Origin: Mucilaginibacter sp. SG564
GTDB lineage: Bacteria > Bacteroidota > Bacteroidia > Sphingobacteriales > Sphingobacteriaceae
Reading direction: 5' to 3'
DNA length: 64,000 bases
NCBI RefSeq assembly: GCF_013149275.1
Contig: NZ_JABGNA010000001.1
Coordinates: forward strand, 744,001 to 808,000
Shown: positions 44,756 to 52,681 of the stretch, in pieces
How positions within the stretch are numbered: the first letter of the stretch is position 1
Layout of the letters: each line of letters begins with the position of its first letter
Made by a program: the position numbers and the translations under genes
The notes under the pieces: model-generated
Told to the model about the DNA's origin: nothing
The model's input: the letters and a program-made list of their open reading frames with translations, nothing else
Database searches by the model: none

Positions 44756-45388
44756 TCACAAACTCATATAATATTTTGTTAATGATGCAAAATCATCAAA
44801 CTTCAATTCATAGTCATCTGTTTTTCCAAAACCATAGCTCACAAATATAAATGGTATCCCGGCCATGCGTGTCTGCTCAGCGTCACCATTAGTGTCTCCT
44901 ATATAAACCGGGTGCTTTAGCTGGTGTTTATCAATCAGCAACTGCATGTTATGATGCTTGGGCATATTATTTTGCCCATAAGCTATAAAATCGGTAATGT
45001 CATTTTCAATTTTAGCCCAGCTGATAAACAAAGGAATAATCCCTACAGCGCAATTACTCAGTATAAAGATTTTGTATTTGGCGGCCAGTTGTTTGATACC
45101 CTCGGTCACTCCATCGTACATAACGCCGCCACTGGTGGGCAGTATCTGTCTGCGGGTTTCATTTACATCCATATAGATGCTCTGTGCCCTGTTATCATCA
45201 AACTCGGGCATAAGTACCTTGGTTAGTTTTTTGCCTTCCATGCCCATCAGCTGCATCAGGTCATCACGGCCGAGGGTACGTTGGATGCTCATTTTTTCGA
45301 AAACCAGGTTCCAGGAGTTGGCGTAGGTGTCAACGGCATCCCAAAGGGTTCCGTCCATGTCGAATATCAGACTATCGGGCTTTTGCAT
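44756..45388 (-). CDS. HAD family hydrolase, phosphoglycolate-phosphatase-like
   Basis: A 210-residue HAD phosphatase with motif I FDMDGTLWD (residues 8-16), motif II FILSNCAVG, a conserved lysine near PKHHNMQ and motif IV VYIGDTNGDAEQ. The cap domain lies between residues 18 and 90. The substrate is probably a small phosphate ester such as phosphoglycolate; this is inferred from the family. Confidence 0.87.
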   Translation of the reverse strand: MQKPDSLIFDMDGTLWDAVDTYANSWNLVFEKMSIQRTLGRDDLMQLMGMEGKKLTKVLMPEFDDNRAQSIYMDVNETRRQILPTSGGVMYDGVTEGIKQLAAKYKIFILSNCAVGIIPLFISWAKIENDITDFIAYGQNNMPKHHNMQLLIDKHQLKHPVYIGDTNGDAEQTRMAGIPFIFVSYGFGKTDDYELKFDDFASLTKYYMSL

Positions 45389-45439
45389 GTGAGCGATCTT
45401 GTTTTTGCTAAGATGTAAAATTTACACCAAGCATAAAAC

Positions 45440-45561
45440 AGAAGTTCATGTTTTCTTCATTATTTATCTTCACCTTAGCATTGTGATAAGGTTAATGTGG
45501 GCCAGCTTAGCAGGAGGTTGGTTCCATAGGGCCTCTACCGTAAAAGGTAGGGGCTTTTTTT
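45440..45561 (+). ncRNA. Candidate plus-strand small RNA ending at an orphan terminator
   Basis: Both neighbouring genes are on the minus strand, yet a strong plus-strand terminator sits at 45531-45561. The 90 or so bases before it are less AT-rich than the surroundings and can fold (GGGCCAGCTTAGCAGGAGG). No plausible protein is encoded. The 5' end is a guess. No known riboswitch or sRNA family is recognised. Confidence 0.3.
45531..45561 (+). terminator. Orphan plus-strand rho-independent terminator
   Basis: GCCTCTACC pairs with GGTAGGGGC (one G-U pair) around a six-base loop and is followed by seven T. No plus-strand gene precedes it within several kilobases. Confidence 0.75.
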
Positions 45562-45668
45562 ATGCCCAATTTTTTGCACTTTGAGTTTGTTATAATTATT
45601 TGATAATAAGATAATTGAATTGTCGCTAAAGTCTCATAGCTCCGAAATAGACCATCTCAAATCCCAAA

Positions 45669-46328
45669 TCAGATGTTGATGCTATCGCCTATTTGGTATA
45701 CTTCGTTAAACTTTATGCCCAGTTTGTCAAAATGTTTCACGTAAGCAGCATATCTTTTCTGAATGAAGAAAGTTTTGGAATAACCATCATGAACGGGTAA
45801 TATCTGGCGGGGATGCAACTTATCGGCAAAGGCGGAGATCATTACTTCACTGGCAAATGGCGCCATGGTTACCATAATTAGCAATTCTATTCCTTTGAAT
45901 TTCAACAGATTATCTTCCATGGAATCGACCGGGTGCAGCACCCTATCGTTGATCACAAAGCCTGTCATTTGAGGTAAAGGGTTATCCATGATCAGGGCAT
46001 GTTGTACCGGAAATGCCTCCAATTTGAAGGGGCCAAAGTGCTCAATACCCTCTTCCAGGAGCAAATATTTTATTCCGACCCTGTTTAATTGCTCACCAAC
46101 CTGACTATTGGTGACTACCTTGGCCCCGGAAATATTTAAAATCCTTTGTAAAATATCTATTACAAAATGATCCGGATGGATATGGGTAATCACTACAGTA
46201 TTAACATCGGCAAACATTTCGGGTGTTACCAAGCCTTCAATAAAAGAAATATCGCCTGGATCAAATAAAATTTTATAACCATCGAGCTCAAATACAAGGC
46301 ATGAATGGAGGTATTTTGAGATTTTCAT
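45669..46328 (-). CDS. MBL fold metallo-hydrolase, UlaG-like
   Basis: A 219-residue metallo-beta-lactamase-fold protein with the metal motif THIHPDHFVID (HxHxDH) at about 50-60. Further conserved residues lie in AFPVQHA, HPVDSME and ILPVHDGY. The length and layout fit the UlaG-like/L-ascorbate 6-phosphate lactonase-like subgroup. The substrate is unknown. It is followed after a 280-base gap by the HAD gene, and a palindromic repeat lies just upstream of its start. Confidence 0.86.
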   Translation of the reverse strand: MKISKYLHSCLVFELDGYKILFDPGDISFIEGLVTPEMFADVNTVVITHIHPDHFVIDILQRILNISGAKVVTNSQVGEQLNRVGIKYLLLEEGIEHFGPFKLEAFPVQHALIMDNPLPQMTGFVINDRVLHPVDSMEDNLLKFKGIELLIMVTMAPFASEVMISAFADKLHPRQILPVHDGYSKTFFIQKRYAAYVKHFDKLGIKFNEVYQIGDSINI

Positions 46329-46339
46329 ATCTTTTTAGT

Positions 46340-46435
46340 TAGTATCAAGTAGCTAGTATCAAGTATCACGACAGCTGCATTTGCTTCTTAACGAATTCAA
46401 AAATCATGATACTTGATACTAGCTACTTGATACTA
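46340..46435. repeat. Wordy palindrome (AGTATCAAGT words), near twin of the 27517 element
   Basis: Perfect 29-base arms lie at 46340-46368 and 46407-46435 with a 38-base loop containing CAGCTGCATTT and TTCAAAAAT. Compared with 27517-27615 the arm carries TAGCTAG instead of TAGTTAG, with the matching change in the other arm. It lies five bases beyond the PhoH stop. Confidence 0.92.
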
Positions 46436-46439
46436 AAAA

Positions 46440-47792
46440 TTACAACAATTCATTTGCCAGATTGGCCAGTTCGCTCCGCTCACCTTTTTGCAAGGTGATA
46501 TGCGCGTACAGCGGATGTCCTTTGGCTTTATCTATCAGGTATGACAATCCGTTACTTTCTGCATCCAGGTATGGGGTGTCTATCTGGTAAATATCTCCTG
46601 TAAAAACAAATTTGCTGTTTTCGCCGGCGCGTGATATAATGGTTTTTACCTCATGCGGCGTAAGGTTCTGGGCTTCATCCACAATAAAGAATATCTTACT
46701 CAATGTACGTCCGCGGATAAAAGCCAGCGGGGCTATGGATATTTTGTCGTTAGTTACCAGTTCATCTATTTTGGCCTGCATCTTTTCATCGTCCCCAAAC
46801 TGATCTTTGATAAACTTCAAATTATCCCAGATTGGCGCCATGTATGGGTCGATCTTTGATTTGATATCACCGGGTAAGAAACCGATATCCTTATTACTTA
46901 AAGGCACAATCGGCCTTGTAACAAAAATTTGACGATAATATTTTCTTTGCTCCAGCGCGCTGGCCAATGCCAGTAAAGTTTTACCTGTGCCGGCATTGCC
47001 CTGGATAGTTACCAGTTTAATATCGGGATGTAACAAGGCATGAATGGCAAAGGCCTGCTCAATATTGCGGGGTAATATATTAAATACCGGTTGCTCTATA
47101 ACTTTTTCCAGCTGCCTGGTTTGGGTATTATAAAAACCAGGTACATCGCTATTTTTGCTTTTTAATATATAGAAATGATTATTGGTGTACGATGTAATAT
47201 GCAAACTTTCGGCTGGCAGATTTTCGTGCTTGTTTAACTGGGTTATCAGTTTCTCGGTAACCTTGTTTACATCAGTTTGCCCGGTATACAATTCATCCAG
47301 GTTTTTAATCTTGCCGGTTTCATAATCTTCTGCGTGCAGATTAAGCGCTTTTGCTTTCAGACGCAGGCATATATCTTTTGATACCAGCACCACTTTTTTA
47401 CCAGGATTCTCTTCCTGCAAGCCTAAGGCCGCATTCAGAATGCGGTGGTCTGTTTTGTCGGAGCCAAAAACTTCTTCAGCATCAATAGCAGTGGTTTTAA
47501 TGTCCATCGCTACTTTGAAACTGCCTTTGCTTTTGCCATTTAATGGTATCCACTCATTTACCATCTTATTACGAGACAGATCATCCATAAGGCGGATAAA
47601 GCTTCGGGCTTCAAAATTACGGGTGTCGTTACCGTTTTTTTTGTTATCCAGTTCTTCCAAAACCTGAATAGGTATGGCTACATCATGCTCCTGGAAATTC
47701 TGGAATGCGTTGTGATCGTAAAGGATCACCGAGGTATCTAAAACAAATATTTTATTACTTCCTATAGTCCCGTTCTTACCATCTTTATTCAT
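46440..47792 (-). CDS. PIN domain / PhoH family ATPase
   Basis: A 450-residue PhoH2-type protein. An N-terminal PIN nuclease domain (about 14-150: FVLDTSVILYDHNAF, VLEELDNKK, DAEEVFG) is fused to a PhoH ATPase domain (about 240-450) with Walker A IQGNAGTGKTLLALAS and Walker B FFIVDEAQNLTPHEVKT. PhoH2 proteins are described as RNA helicase/RNase enzymes; the cellular role here is not certain. It stands alone, divergent from the cytochrome c gene. Confidence 0.92.
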   Translation of the reverse strand: MNKDGKNGTIGSNKIFVLDTSVILYDHNAFQNFQEHDVAIPIQVLEELDNKKNGNDTRNFEARSFIRLMDDLSRNKMVNEWIPLNGKSKGSFKVAMDIKTTAIDAEEVFGSDKTDHRILNAALGLQEENPGKKVVLVSKDICLRLKAKALNLHAEDYETGKIKNLDELYTGQTDVNKVTEKLITQLNKHENLPAESLHITSYTNNHFYILKSKNSDVPGFYNTQTRQLEKVIEQPVFNILPRNIEQAFAIHALLHPDIKLVTIQGNAGTGKTLLALASALEQRKYYRQIFVTRPIVPLSNKDIGFLPGDIKSKIDPYMAPIWDNLKFIKDQFGDDEKMQAKIDELVTNDKISIAPLAFIRGRTLSKIFFIVDEAQNLTPHEVKTIISRAGENSKFVFTGDIYQIDTPYLDAESNGLSYLIDKAKGHPLYAHITLQKGERSELANLANELL

Positions 47793-47820
47793 ATCCGACT
47801 AATTTAAGGAATCTGTTTTT

Positions 47821-47882
47821 AGTTTCCATTTTGTATTTCGGAATTCGGATGTTGGATTTCGAATTTATTTTGATTGGAAACT
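47821..47882. repeat. Wordy element (ATTTCGGA words) with short terminal arms
   Basis: AGTTTCCA (47821-47828) pairs with TGGAAACT (47875-47882). Between them the units TTTCGGAA, TTCGGAT, GTTGGAT and TTTCGAA follow each other. Unlike the others it lies between divergent gene starts. The words recur at 30740-30765. Confidence 0.45.
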
Positions 47883-47971
47883 TGGGATTAAGACTCAAAA
47901 CTCCCCCCTTGTCGGTTTTGTTCTATTTTATTTTTTGATATCGCCGCAACTTTATCAAAAAATAAAACGCC

Positions 47972-48307
47972 ATGAAATCATCAACTTTTAATAACAATAG
48001 CAAAATAAAACAATGGTTTACCACATTGATCATCATTGCGCTTCTGTGCTGGAATCAAATTGCTTATGCTCAAAATTCCCCCTTAACCGGCAAGCCCCTG
48101 TTTGAAAAAAAATGTGCTACATGTCATGGTAACGATGGCACAAGAGGACGCTGGGGTGCTGCGAATTTGCGGTTAAGTAAATTAGATAACAACGAATTGC
48201 TCTACACCATTAGTAATGGCCGTGGTTTTATGCCCAACTGGGGAAAAAAACTGACTGCGGGCCAGATAAGCTCTGTAATTGAATACATTAAAACTTTAAG
48301 AAAATAA
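47972..48307 (+). CDS. Exported c-type cytochrome
   Basis: A 111-residue monohaem cytochrome c. A signal peptide (TLIIIALLCWNQIAYAQ) precedes the haem site CATCHGNDG (CxxCH) near residue 45, and the distal Met is in GRGFMPNWGKKL. It probably transfers electrons in the periplasm. It is followed three bases later by a DUF1772 membrane protein, so the two are likely cotranscribed. Confidence 0.9.
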   Translation: MKSSTFNNNSKIKQWFTTLIIIALLCWNQIAYAQNSPLTGKPLFEKKCATCHGNDGTRGRWGAANLRLSKLDNNELLYTISNGRGFMPNWGKKLTAGQISSVIEYIKTLRK

Positions 48308-48310
48308 ATC

Positions 48311-48814
48311 ATGATCAAGATGAATATGACAACCCTGATTTTAATCATCACAGCAACAGTCACTGCTTTAATCGCGGGTCTGTTTTACGGTTATACCTGC
48401 TCTGTTAACTTAGGACTGGGTAAACTCGCCGATCGCGAATATATCGCTGCTATGAACTCCATCAACGTGCAAATAATAAATCCGCTTTTTATGGCCAGCT
48501 TTATGGGGACGTTATTGTTGCTGCCCCTGAGTGCTTATCTTAATTATAGCCCGGGAATGAATACGCGCTTTATCCTGTTAGTTGTTGCTGCTCTGGTTTA
48601 CGCTATCGGTGTGTTTGGCGTTACTATGTTTGGAAACGTGCCCTTGAATGATGCCTTGGCAAGGCTTAATGCTGAGACCGCATCGCCAAAAGAATTATCG
48701 GTATACCGGGCAATGTTTGAGGGGCCCTGGAACTTTTTGCATAACATCCGCACATTGGCTAATGTAGTAAGTTTAGTATTGGTTATTACCGGTTGCTGCT
48801 ACGAAAGCAAATAA
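48311..48814 (+). CDS. DUF1772 family membrane protein
   Basis: A 167-residue protein with four hydrophobic helices: LILIITATVTALIAGLFYGY, INPLFMASFMGTLLLLPLSA, FILLVVAALVYAIGVFGVTM and TLANVVSLVLVITGC. The pattern VPLNDALARLNAETASPKEL followed by YRAMFEGPWNFLHNIRT is the DUF1772/anthrone oxygenase-like signature. Function in bacteria is unknown. It is likely coexpressed with the cytochrome. Confidence 0.83.
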   Translation: MIKMNMTTLILIITATVTALIAGLFYGYTCSVNLGLGKLADREYIAAMNSINVQIINPLFMASFMGTLLLLPLSAYLNYSPGMNTRFILLVVAALVYAIGVFGVTMFGNVPLNDALARLNAETASPKELSVYRAMFEGPWNFLHNIRTLANVVSLVLVITGCCYESK

Positions 48815-48846
48815 ATGAAAGGAATTGCAAAATCTGGTAAAAATGA

Positions 48847-48883
48847 AAACGGGAGTCTTTTCTTTCGAATTGAGCTCCCGTTT
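48847..48883 (-). terminator. Minus-strand-directed terminator hairpin
   Basis: AAACGGGAG and CTCCCGTTT form the stem. On the minus strand it is followed by TTTTCATTTTT, a good T-tract, whereas on the plus strand only three T follow. The nearest minus-strand gene ends more than 530 bases upstream, at 49418. Confidence 0.6.
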
Positions 48884-49210
48884 CCTGACCACTGTTCTGC
48901 CATAGCTTCCCAGTAGCACCAAGTTTTGTGCATCATTACCGATATGATCTTGTCCGTCGCTCTTTCGAGCTGTCGACTCCTTCAATATCATTGGTTCAGT
49001 TGCGGTTCTCCGTGAAGTTCCTGCATTTCCCCAATACCTCTTTTAATCACAATCCTTTTTCAAAAACTTTCGTCTTATCATTTTTTCATGTAACTCAGGC
49101 ACTTCCCTTGTTCTTTAGTTCTCCCGAAGGCTAACCCGATTCAACTTCTGTAATCCTGAAAGGCTGTCAATGTACGTCGTTCTTGATGATTTCAATATCG
49201 GGACATCCTG
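48847..49210 (-). ncRNA. Candidate structured RNA on the minus strand
   Basis: About 360 bases, more GC-rich than the flanks, lead into the minus-directed terminator at 48847. Internal pairing is visible: CCCGAT with ATCGGG at its 5' side (around 49133-49208) and the hairpin AGCTCGAAAGAGC. A 72-residue reading frame inside it has no family. It could be an independent small RNA, a long 3' untranslated part of the radical-SAM operon, or a decayed gene. I do not recognise an Rfam class. Confidence 0.3.
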
Positions 49211-49417
49211 CTGATTCTGCAAGGATTTTATTTGTTTTTTATTAACACGTTATTAACATTGAAAGTGTAGTTATAAACATTGATTAAAGCTTGTTTTTCA
49301 ATTCATTATTTATGGATAGTTGAAAAATAGCCGTGCTTATAAACAATTCGCTTATTCACAAAAACTCGTGAAATGCATAGTTTTTATGTTTCAGAAAATG
49401 CGTAAAATGAAAAAAGT

Positions 49418-50176
49418 CTAAAATTTTTCTGTTAAATGGCGCCAATATCTTTTAGGAATATGCCTTAAATGGAGCTTTGTATTTTTCCTGGAAACGATGT
49501 TTGTGCTGCTAAAATAATTTTTCCAAAGGCTCTGATACATGAGTTCATCGTGGCTCACAATCGTTATAGTATCGGTCGGCTTGCTTGTTTCTGAAAAATC
49601 AAGCGAGATATATTGGGTATCGTGCAAATCATAATAAATCCCATACCGTCTTTTAATATCATAGATCATCCACTTCTGATCGGCGTATCGGTCCTTGAAA
49701 TGCCTGATCAGCAATGGCAGAACGTTAAAATCGGGTTCTACAGCCGAGTAAAATGTTTCGTCTTTTAGTTTTTGGAAGCGCACAAACGCCTCCATCCGAT
49801 GTTTTTCACGACGAACCATTTTGATGATCTCTGAAATACGCATCACGTATTTATTTCCATAATCTTCTTCAATATTTCTATCAGCGTCAAAGGCATAGCG
49901 AATAAAGCCAACAATCGCGTTTTCTTCATTCTCCATTTCGGCCATGTGGGCAATATAAAGTCGTTGTACACAAGCAACTGATAATCTTTTCCGTAGCCCT
50001 CGTAATACCCTGTTAGCACGGTTCTCGTCTGTGATAATCTCTAATACCTCTTCAAATAACGCACTGGCGCGCCATTCTCCTTTTATTAATTTTACGTGGA
50101 ATAGTTTACGCTCGTATATTTCAAATACCGCAGTGAGTAAGCCTTCGAATGTGCCATCGTAAACCAATGTATACAT
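49418..50176 (-). CDS. TIGR03915-type putative DNA metabolism protein
   Basis: A 252-residue protein. The ATG at 50176 (MYTLVYDGTFEGLLTAVFE) is preferred to a TTG six bases earlier, which overlaps the upstream stop. The YDGTFEGLLTAVFE start and the C-terminal DIKRRYGIYYDL segment match the protein that always accompanies the TIGR03916 radical SAM enzyme. Its role (predicted DNA repair or modification) is inferred from that partnership. It starts two bases after the partner's stop. Confidence 0.88.
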   Translation of the reverse strand: MYTLVYDGTFEGLLTAVFEIYERKLFHVKLIKGEWRASALFEEVLEIITDENRANRVLRGLRKRLSVACVQRLYIAHMAEMENEENAIVGFIRYAFDADRNIEEDYGNKYVMRISEIIKMVRREKHRMEAFVRFQKLKDETFYSAVEPDFNVLPLLIRHFKDRYADQKWMIYDIKRRYGIYYDLHDTQYISLDFSETSKPTDTITIVSHDELMYQSLWKNYFSSTNIVSRKNTKLHLRHIPKRYWRHLTEKF

Positions 50177-50178
50177 GA

Positions 50179-51435
50179 TCAAAACAAGTTAAGTTGGGTT
50201 TGCGTGTTTTTGATGTACTTGCTTTTTGATTCGGCAAGGATAAATTGTTTAATATTATTGCCGGTTAAATCGCGGCGTTCAAATTCGTTGCTTTTACAAA
50301 TAATAAAATACCGGGCGCGATTAATGGCCACTCCTATTTTTTTAAGTTGCTCCCAGCTCACTCTGGCAAATTTGCGCGCGCTCACAATTTTTTGTGCCGA
50401 CTGTATTCCGATGCCCGGTACACGTAGTATCAATTGCAGATCGGCCTTATTAATATCGACGGGGAAAATCTGCATATTTCGGATGGCCCAGCCCAGCTTA
50501 GGATCAATATCCAGATCAAGTAAGGGTTGATCTTTATTTACAATTTCGTTTACATGAAAACCATAAAACCTCATCAGCCAATCGGCCTGGTAAAGCCGGT
50601 TTTCGCGCACCATGGGTACCGCTGTATTTAACGCTGGCAGGCGTTTGTCGGTCAGTACCGGAACATAGCCGGAATAATACACTCGTTTTAAATTGAAATT
50701 CTGATAAAAATAATCAGCTGATTGAAGTATTTGCTGATCGTTCTCTGGTGTGGCACCAATAATTACTTGCGTACTTTGTCCTGCCGGGGCAAACGCCGGT
50801 GCGTTTTTAAAGAGCTTTTTTTCTTCGGCCCGTTGAATGATCTCTTTTTTTAGAAAATTCATCGGGTTGATCATGTCCTGTCGGTTTTTGTCCGGAGCTA
50901 ACAGTTTCAATCCACTTTCAGTAGGCATTTCCAGATTCACACTCAACCTATCAGCGTACAGGCCTGCCTCCCGCATCAATTCATCACTGGCTCCCGGGAT
51001 AGATTTGAGATGTATATAGCCGTTAAAATTGTGTTCAGTGCGTAACTTTTTGGCCACCCTAACCAGGCGTTCCATAGTATAATCGGCATCCTTAAAAATG
51101 CCGGAGCTTAAAAACAAGCCTTCAATGTAATTGCGCCTATAAAAATTTATGGTGAGGTCAACCACCTCCTGCACGGTGAAGGCTGCACGTTTAACATCAT
51201 TGTTTTTACGGGATACACAATAGGCGCAATCAAAAATACAATGATTGGTAAGCAGTATTTTCAATAACGATACACATCGCCCATCCTCCGTGTAGCTGTG
51301 ACATATACCGTTACTCGCATTTCCAAGTCCTTTGTTTTCATTTTTGCGTTTACTACCACTTGATGCGCACGATACATCATATTTTGCGGCATCCGCCAAT
51401 ATATTCAACTTCTCTGTTATCCGCTCTACATTCAT
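50179..51435 (-). CDS. Putative DNA repair/modification radical SAM protein (TIGR03916 type)
   Basis: A 418-residue radical SAM protein. The 4Fe-4S motif is CIFDCAYC (C-x3-C-x2-C) at about 64-71. The TIM-barrel strands follow (LFLSSGIFKDADYTMERLVR, YIHLKSIPGASDEL). The C-terminus has a helix-hairpin-helix DNA-binding element (ILRVPGIGIQSAQKIVSARK), and the last residues form a basic/Asn-rich tail. An additional N-terminal Cys pair (CASSGS, CHSYTEDGRC) precedes the cluster. It is translationally adjacent to the TIGR03915 gene, forming the standard two-gene unit. Confidence 0.9.
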   Translation of the reverse strand: MNVERITEKLNILADAAKYDVSCASSGSKRKNENKGLGNASNGICHSYTEDGRCVSLLKILLTNHCIFDCAYCVSRKNNDVKRAAFTVQEVVDLTINFYRRNYIEGLFLSSGIFKDADYTMERLVRVAKKLRTEHNFNGYIHLKSIPGASDELMREAGLYADRLSVNLEMPTESGLKLLAPDKNRQDMINPMNFLKKEIIQRAEEKKLFKNAPAFAPAGQSTQVIIGATPENDQQILQSADYFYQNFNLKRVYYSGYVPVLTDKRLPALNTAVPMVRENRLYQADWLMRFYGFHVNEIVNKDQPLLDLDIDPKLGWAIRNMQIFPVDINKADLQLILRVPGIGIQSAQKIVSARKFARVSWEQLKKIGVAINRARYFIICKSNEFERRDLTGNNIKQFILAESKSKYIKNTQTQLNLF

Positions 51436-51520
51436 ATTAAATCAAAAATACTAATAATTTTAGCAATTCGACATTGAGCAAGAGTTTATTTTTAGCGCTT
51501 TTGGTTGTAATCCGAGAATA

Positions 51521-51549
51521 AAAAAGGCCGCCCCTTGCGGAGCGACCTC
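51521..51549 (-). terminator. Rho-independent terminator of the hsp20 gene
   Basis: On the minus strand AGGTCGCTCC pairs with GGGGCGGCCT (two G-U pairs) around GCAA and is followed by TTTTTTATT. It lies about 45 bases beyond the hsp20 stop. Confidence 0.8.
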
Positions 51550-51591
51550 TTTAAAAAACCAAACTAACTACTTTATGAAAACAATCTTTTA

Positions 51592-52032
51592 TTATTTGAT
51601 AGCTATTTCTCTTGATTGAAATTTAGCTTCTTCTTTTTTGGTTATGGTAAGCTTTAATACACCGTCGGTATAATCAGCTTCGATTTTTGAATGATCGGCG
51701 CTTTCTGGTAATGTGAACGATCTGTTGAAAGAGCTGTAGCTATATTCGCGTTTGCTGAATTTTTTACCTTCTTCTACGCTTTCGCTTTTCTTTTCAGAAG
51801 AAACGGTCAATACATTTTTATCCAGATTGATCTTGAAATCTTCTTTCTTTAAACCGGGTGCTGCCAGGTCAATCTGAAATTCGTTTTCAGTTTCGGCAAT
51901 GTTTACCGCAGGCACGCGGGCAACTAATTTATTACCGATGTATGAGTCGTTCAATAAAGAATCTAATACATCATTAAAGAATGGGTTTACCGCGTTATTT
52001 TTTAATCCGTTGTTGAATTTTACAAGTGTCAT
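51592..52032 (-). CDS. Small heat-shock protein, Hsp20/alpha-crystallin family
   Basis: A 146-residue holdase chaperone. The alpha-crystallin domain spans about 40-135 (AVNIAETENEFQIDLAAPGL, then LTVSSEKK, then FNRSFTLPESADHSKIEADY), ending with the DGVLKLTI(T)K strand. The last residues, REIAIK, contain the I-x-I type tail that docks oligomers. The gene has an unusually good Shine-Dalgarno sequence and its own terminator, consistent with strong stress expression. Confidence 0.93.
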   Translation of the reverse strand: MTLVKFNNGLKNNAVNPFFNDVLDSLLNDSYIGNKLVARVPAVNIAETENEFQIDLAAPGLKKEDFKINLDKNVLTVSSEKKSESVEEGKKFSKREYSYSSFNRSFTLPESADHSKIEADYTDGVLKLTITKKEEAKFQSREIAIK

Positions 52033-52040
52033 TTTTAATG

Positions 52041-52048
52041 TCTCCTTT
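52041..52048 (-). promoter_or_regulatory. Strong Shine-Dalgarno sequence of hsp20
   Basis: On the minus strand AAAGGAGA lies eight bases before the ATG. Such sites are rare in this window, where most genes have no purine-rich ribosome binding site. Confidence 0.6.
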
Positions 52049-52168
52049 AAGTTTTTGTTTTTGTTAACTTCGTAAGCTATTAATCAAGTGTTGTACCAAG
52101 TGATAAAATCGATAAATAAGCGACAACTTGTCACTTTAAATTGATTCTATACAGACAAAATGACCTAA

Positions 52169-52615
52169 ATGAGCGAAAAACTTTCAGATTACAAGTATAA
52201 AACGGCCATCCCCATCCGTTTTTCAGATATAGATGCCTTCGGACATGTAAACAACGCGGTGTATTTAACCTATTTTGAAATAGCCAGAAGCAATTACTGG
52301 AAAGAGATCATCAACTGGGATTGGAATCATGCAGGTATTATCCTGGGGAGGTCAGAGATCAATTACCTGAAACCCATCACCATTAATGACCAGATAGCCT
52401 GTTATGTACGTACCGTCCGTATAGGTAATAGTAGTTTTGATGTAATGCACGTACTGGTTAAGATAACCGAGCATGGTGAAGAAATTGTAACTACCGGCAA
52501 AACCATTTGTATTAGCTATGATTATAGCGCTAATAAGTCAGTATCTATACCTGTTAATGAGCGGCGCAGTATGATTGAGTATGATGAGCCAAGGCTGATT
52601 TTGAATACGAATTAG
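52169..52615 (+). CDS. Acyl-CoA thioesterase, 4HBT hot-dog family
   Basis: A 148-residue single hot-dog domain. The active-site helix motif is DIDAFGHVNNAVYLTYFE (Asp and HVNN), near residues 20-37. The usual GRSEINYLKPITINDQI follows. Substrates of this subgroup are 4-hydroxybenzoyl-CoA-like or medium-chain acyl-CoA esters; the precise one is unknown. It stands alone; a palindromic repeat follows its stop. Confidence 0.88.
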   Translation: MSEKLSDYKYKTAIPIRFSDIDAFGHVNNAVYLTYFEIARSNYWKEIINWDWNHAGIILGRSEINYLKPITINDQIACYVRTVRIGNSSFDVMHVLVKITEHGEEIVTTGKTICISYDYSANKSVSIPVNERRSMIEYDEPRLILNTN

Positions 52616-52618
52616 TAG

Positions 52619-52676
52619 ATGTGCAGATATGTAAATATGCAAATGTCGGTTTACATTGTTTTCATTATCTGCACAT
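52619..52676. repeat. Wordy palindrome (ATGTGCAGATA words)
   Basis: ATGTGCAGATA (52619-52629) pairs with TATCTGCACAT (52666-52676), and inside ATGTAAA pairs with TTTACAT. The word GATGTGCAGAT is that of the element at 26262-26392. It lies between two convergent genes. Confidence 0.65.
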
Positions 52677-52681
52677 TTGTT

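Larger units (their letters stand above)
48815..49417. other. 603-base region without a confident protein gene
   Basis: A 37-base hairpin (48847-48883) and the candidate RNA described separately occupy the left half. The right half (about 49215-49417) is AT-rich with no clear feature. Short reading frames on both strands have no recognisable family. Confidence 0.5.

Noticed and set aside
45399..45584. 61-codon plus-strand frame overlapping the orphan terminator
   Set aside because: The frame runs through the terminator stem and into the T-run, with no ribosome binding site or family, so it is not a credible protein.
48773..48991. 72-codon minus-strand frame in the 603-base gap
   Set aside because: It crosses the terminator hairpin and overlaps the end of the DUF1772 gene; no homologous family was recognised. 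The region is better explained as RNA or non-coding.
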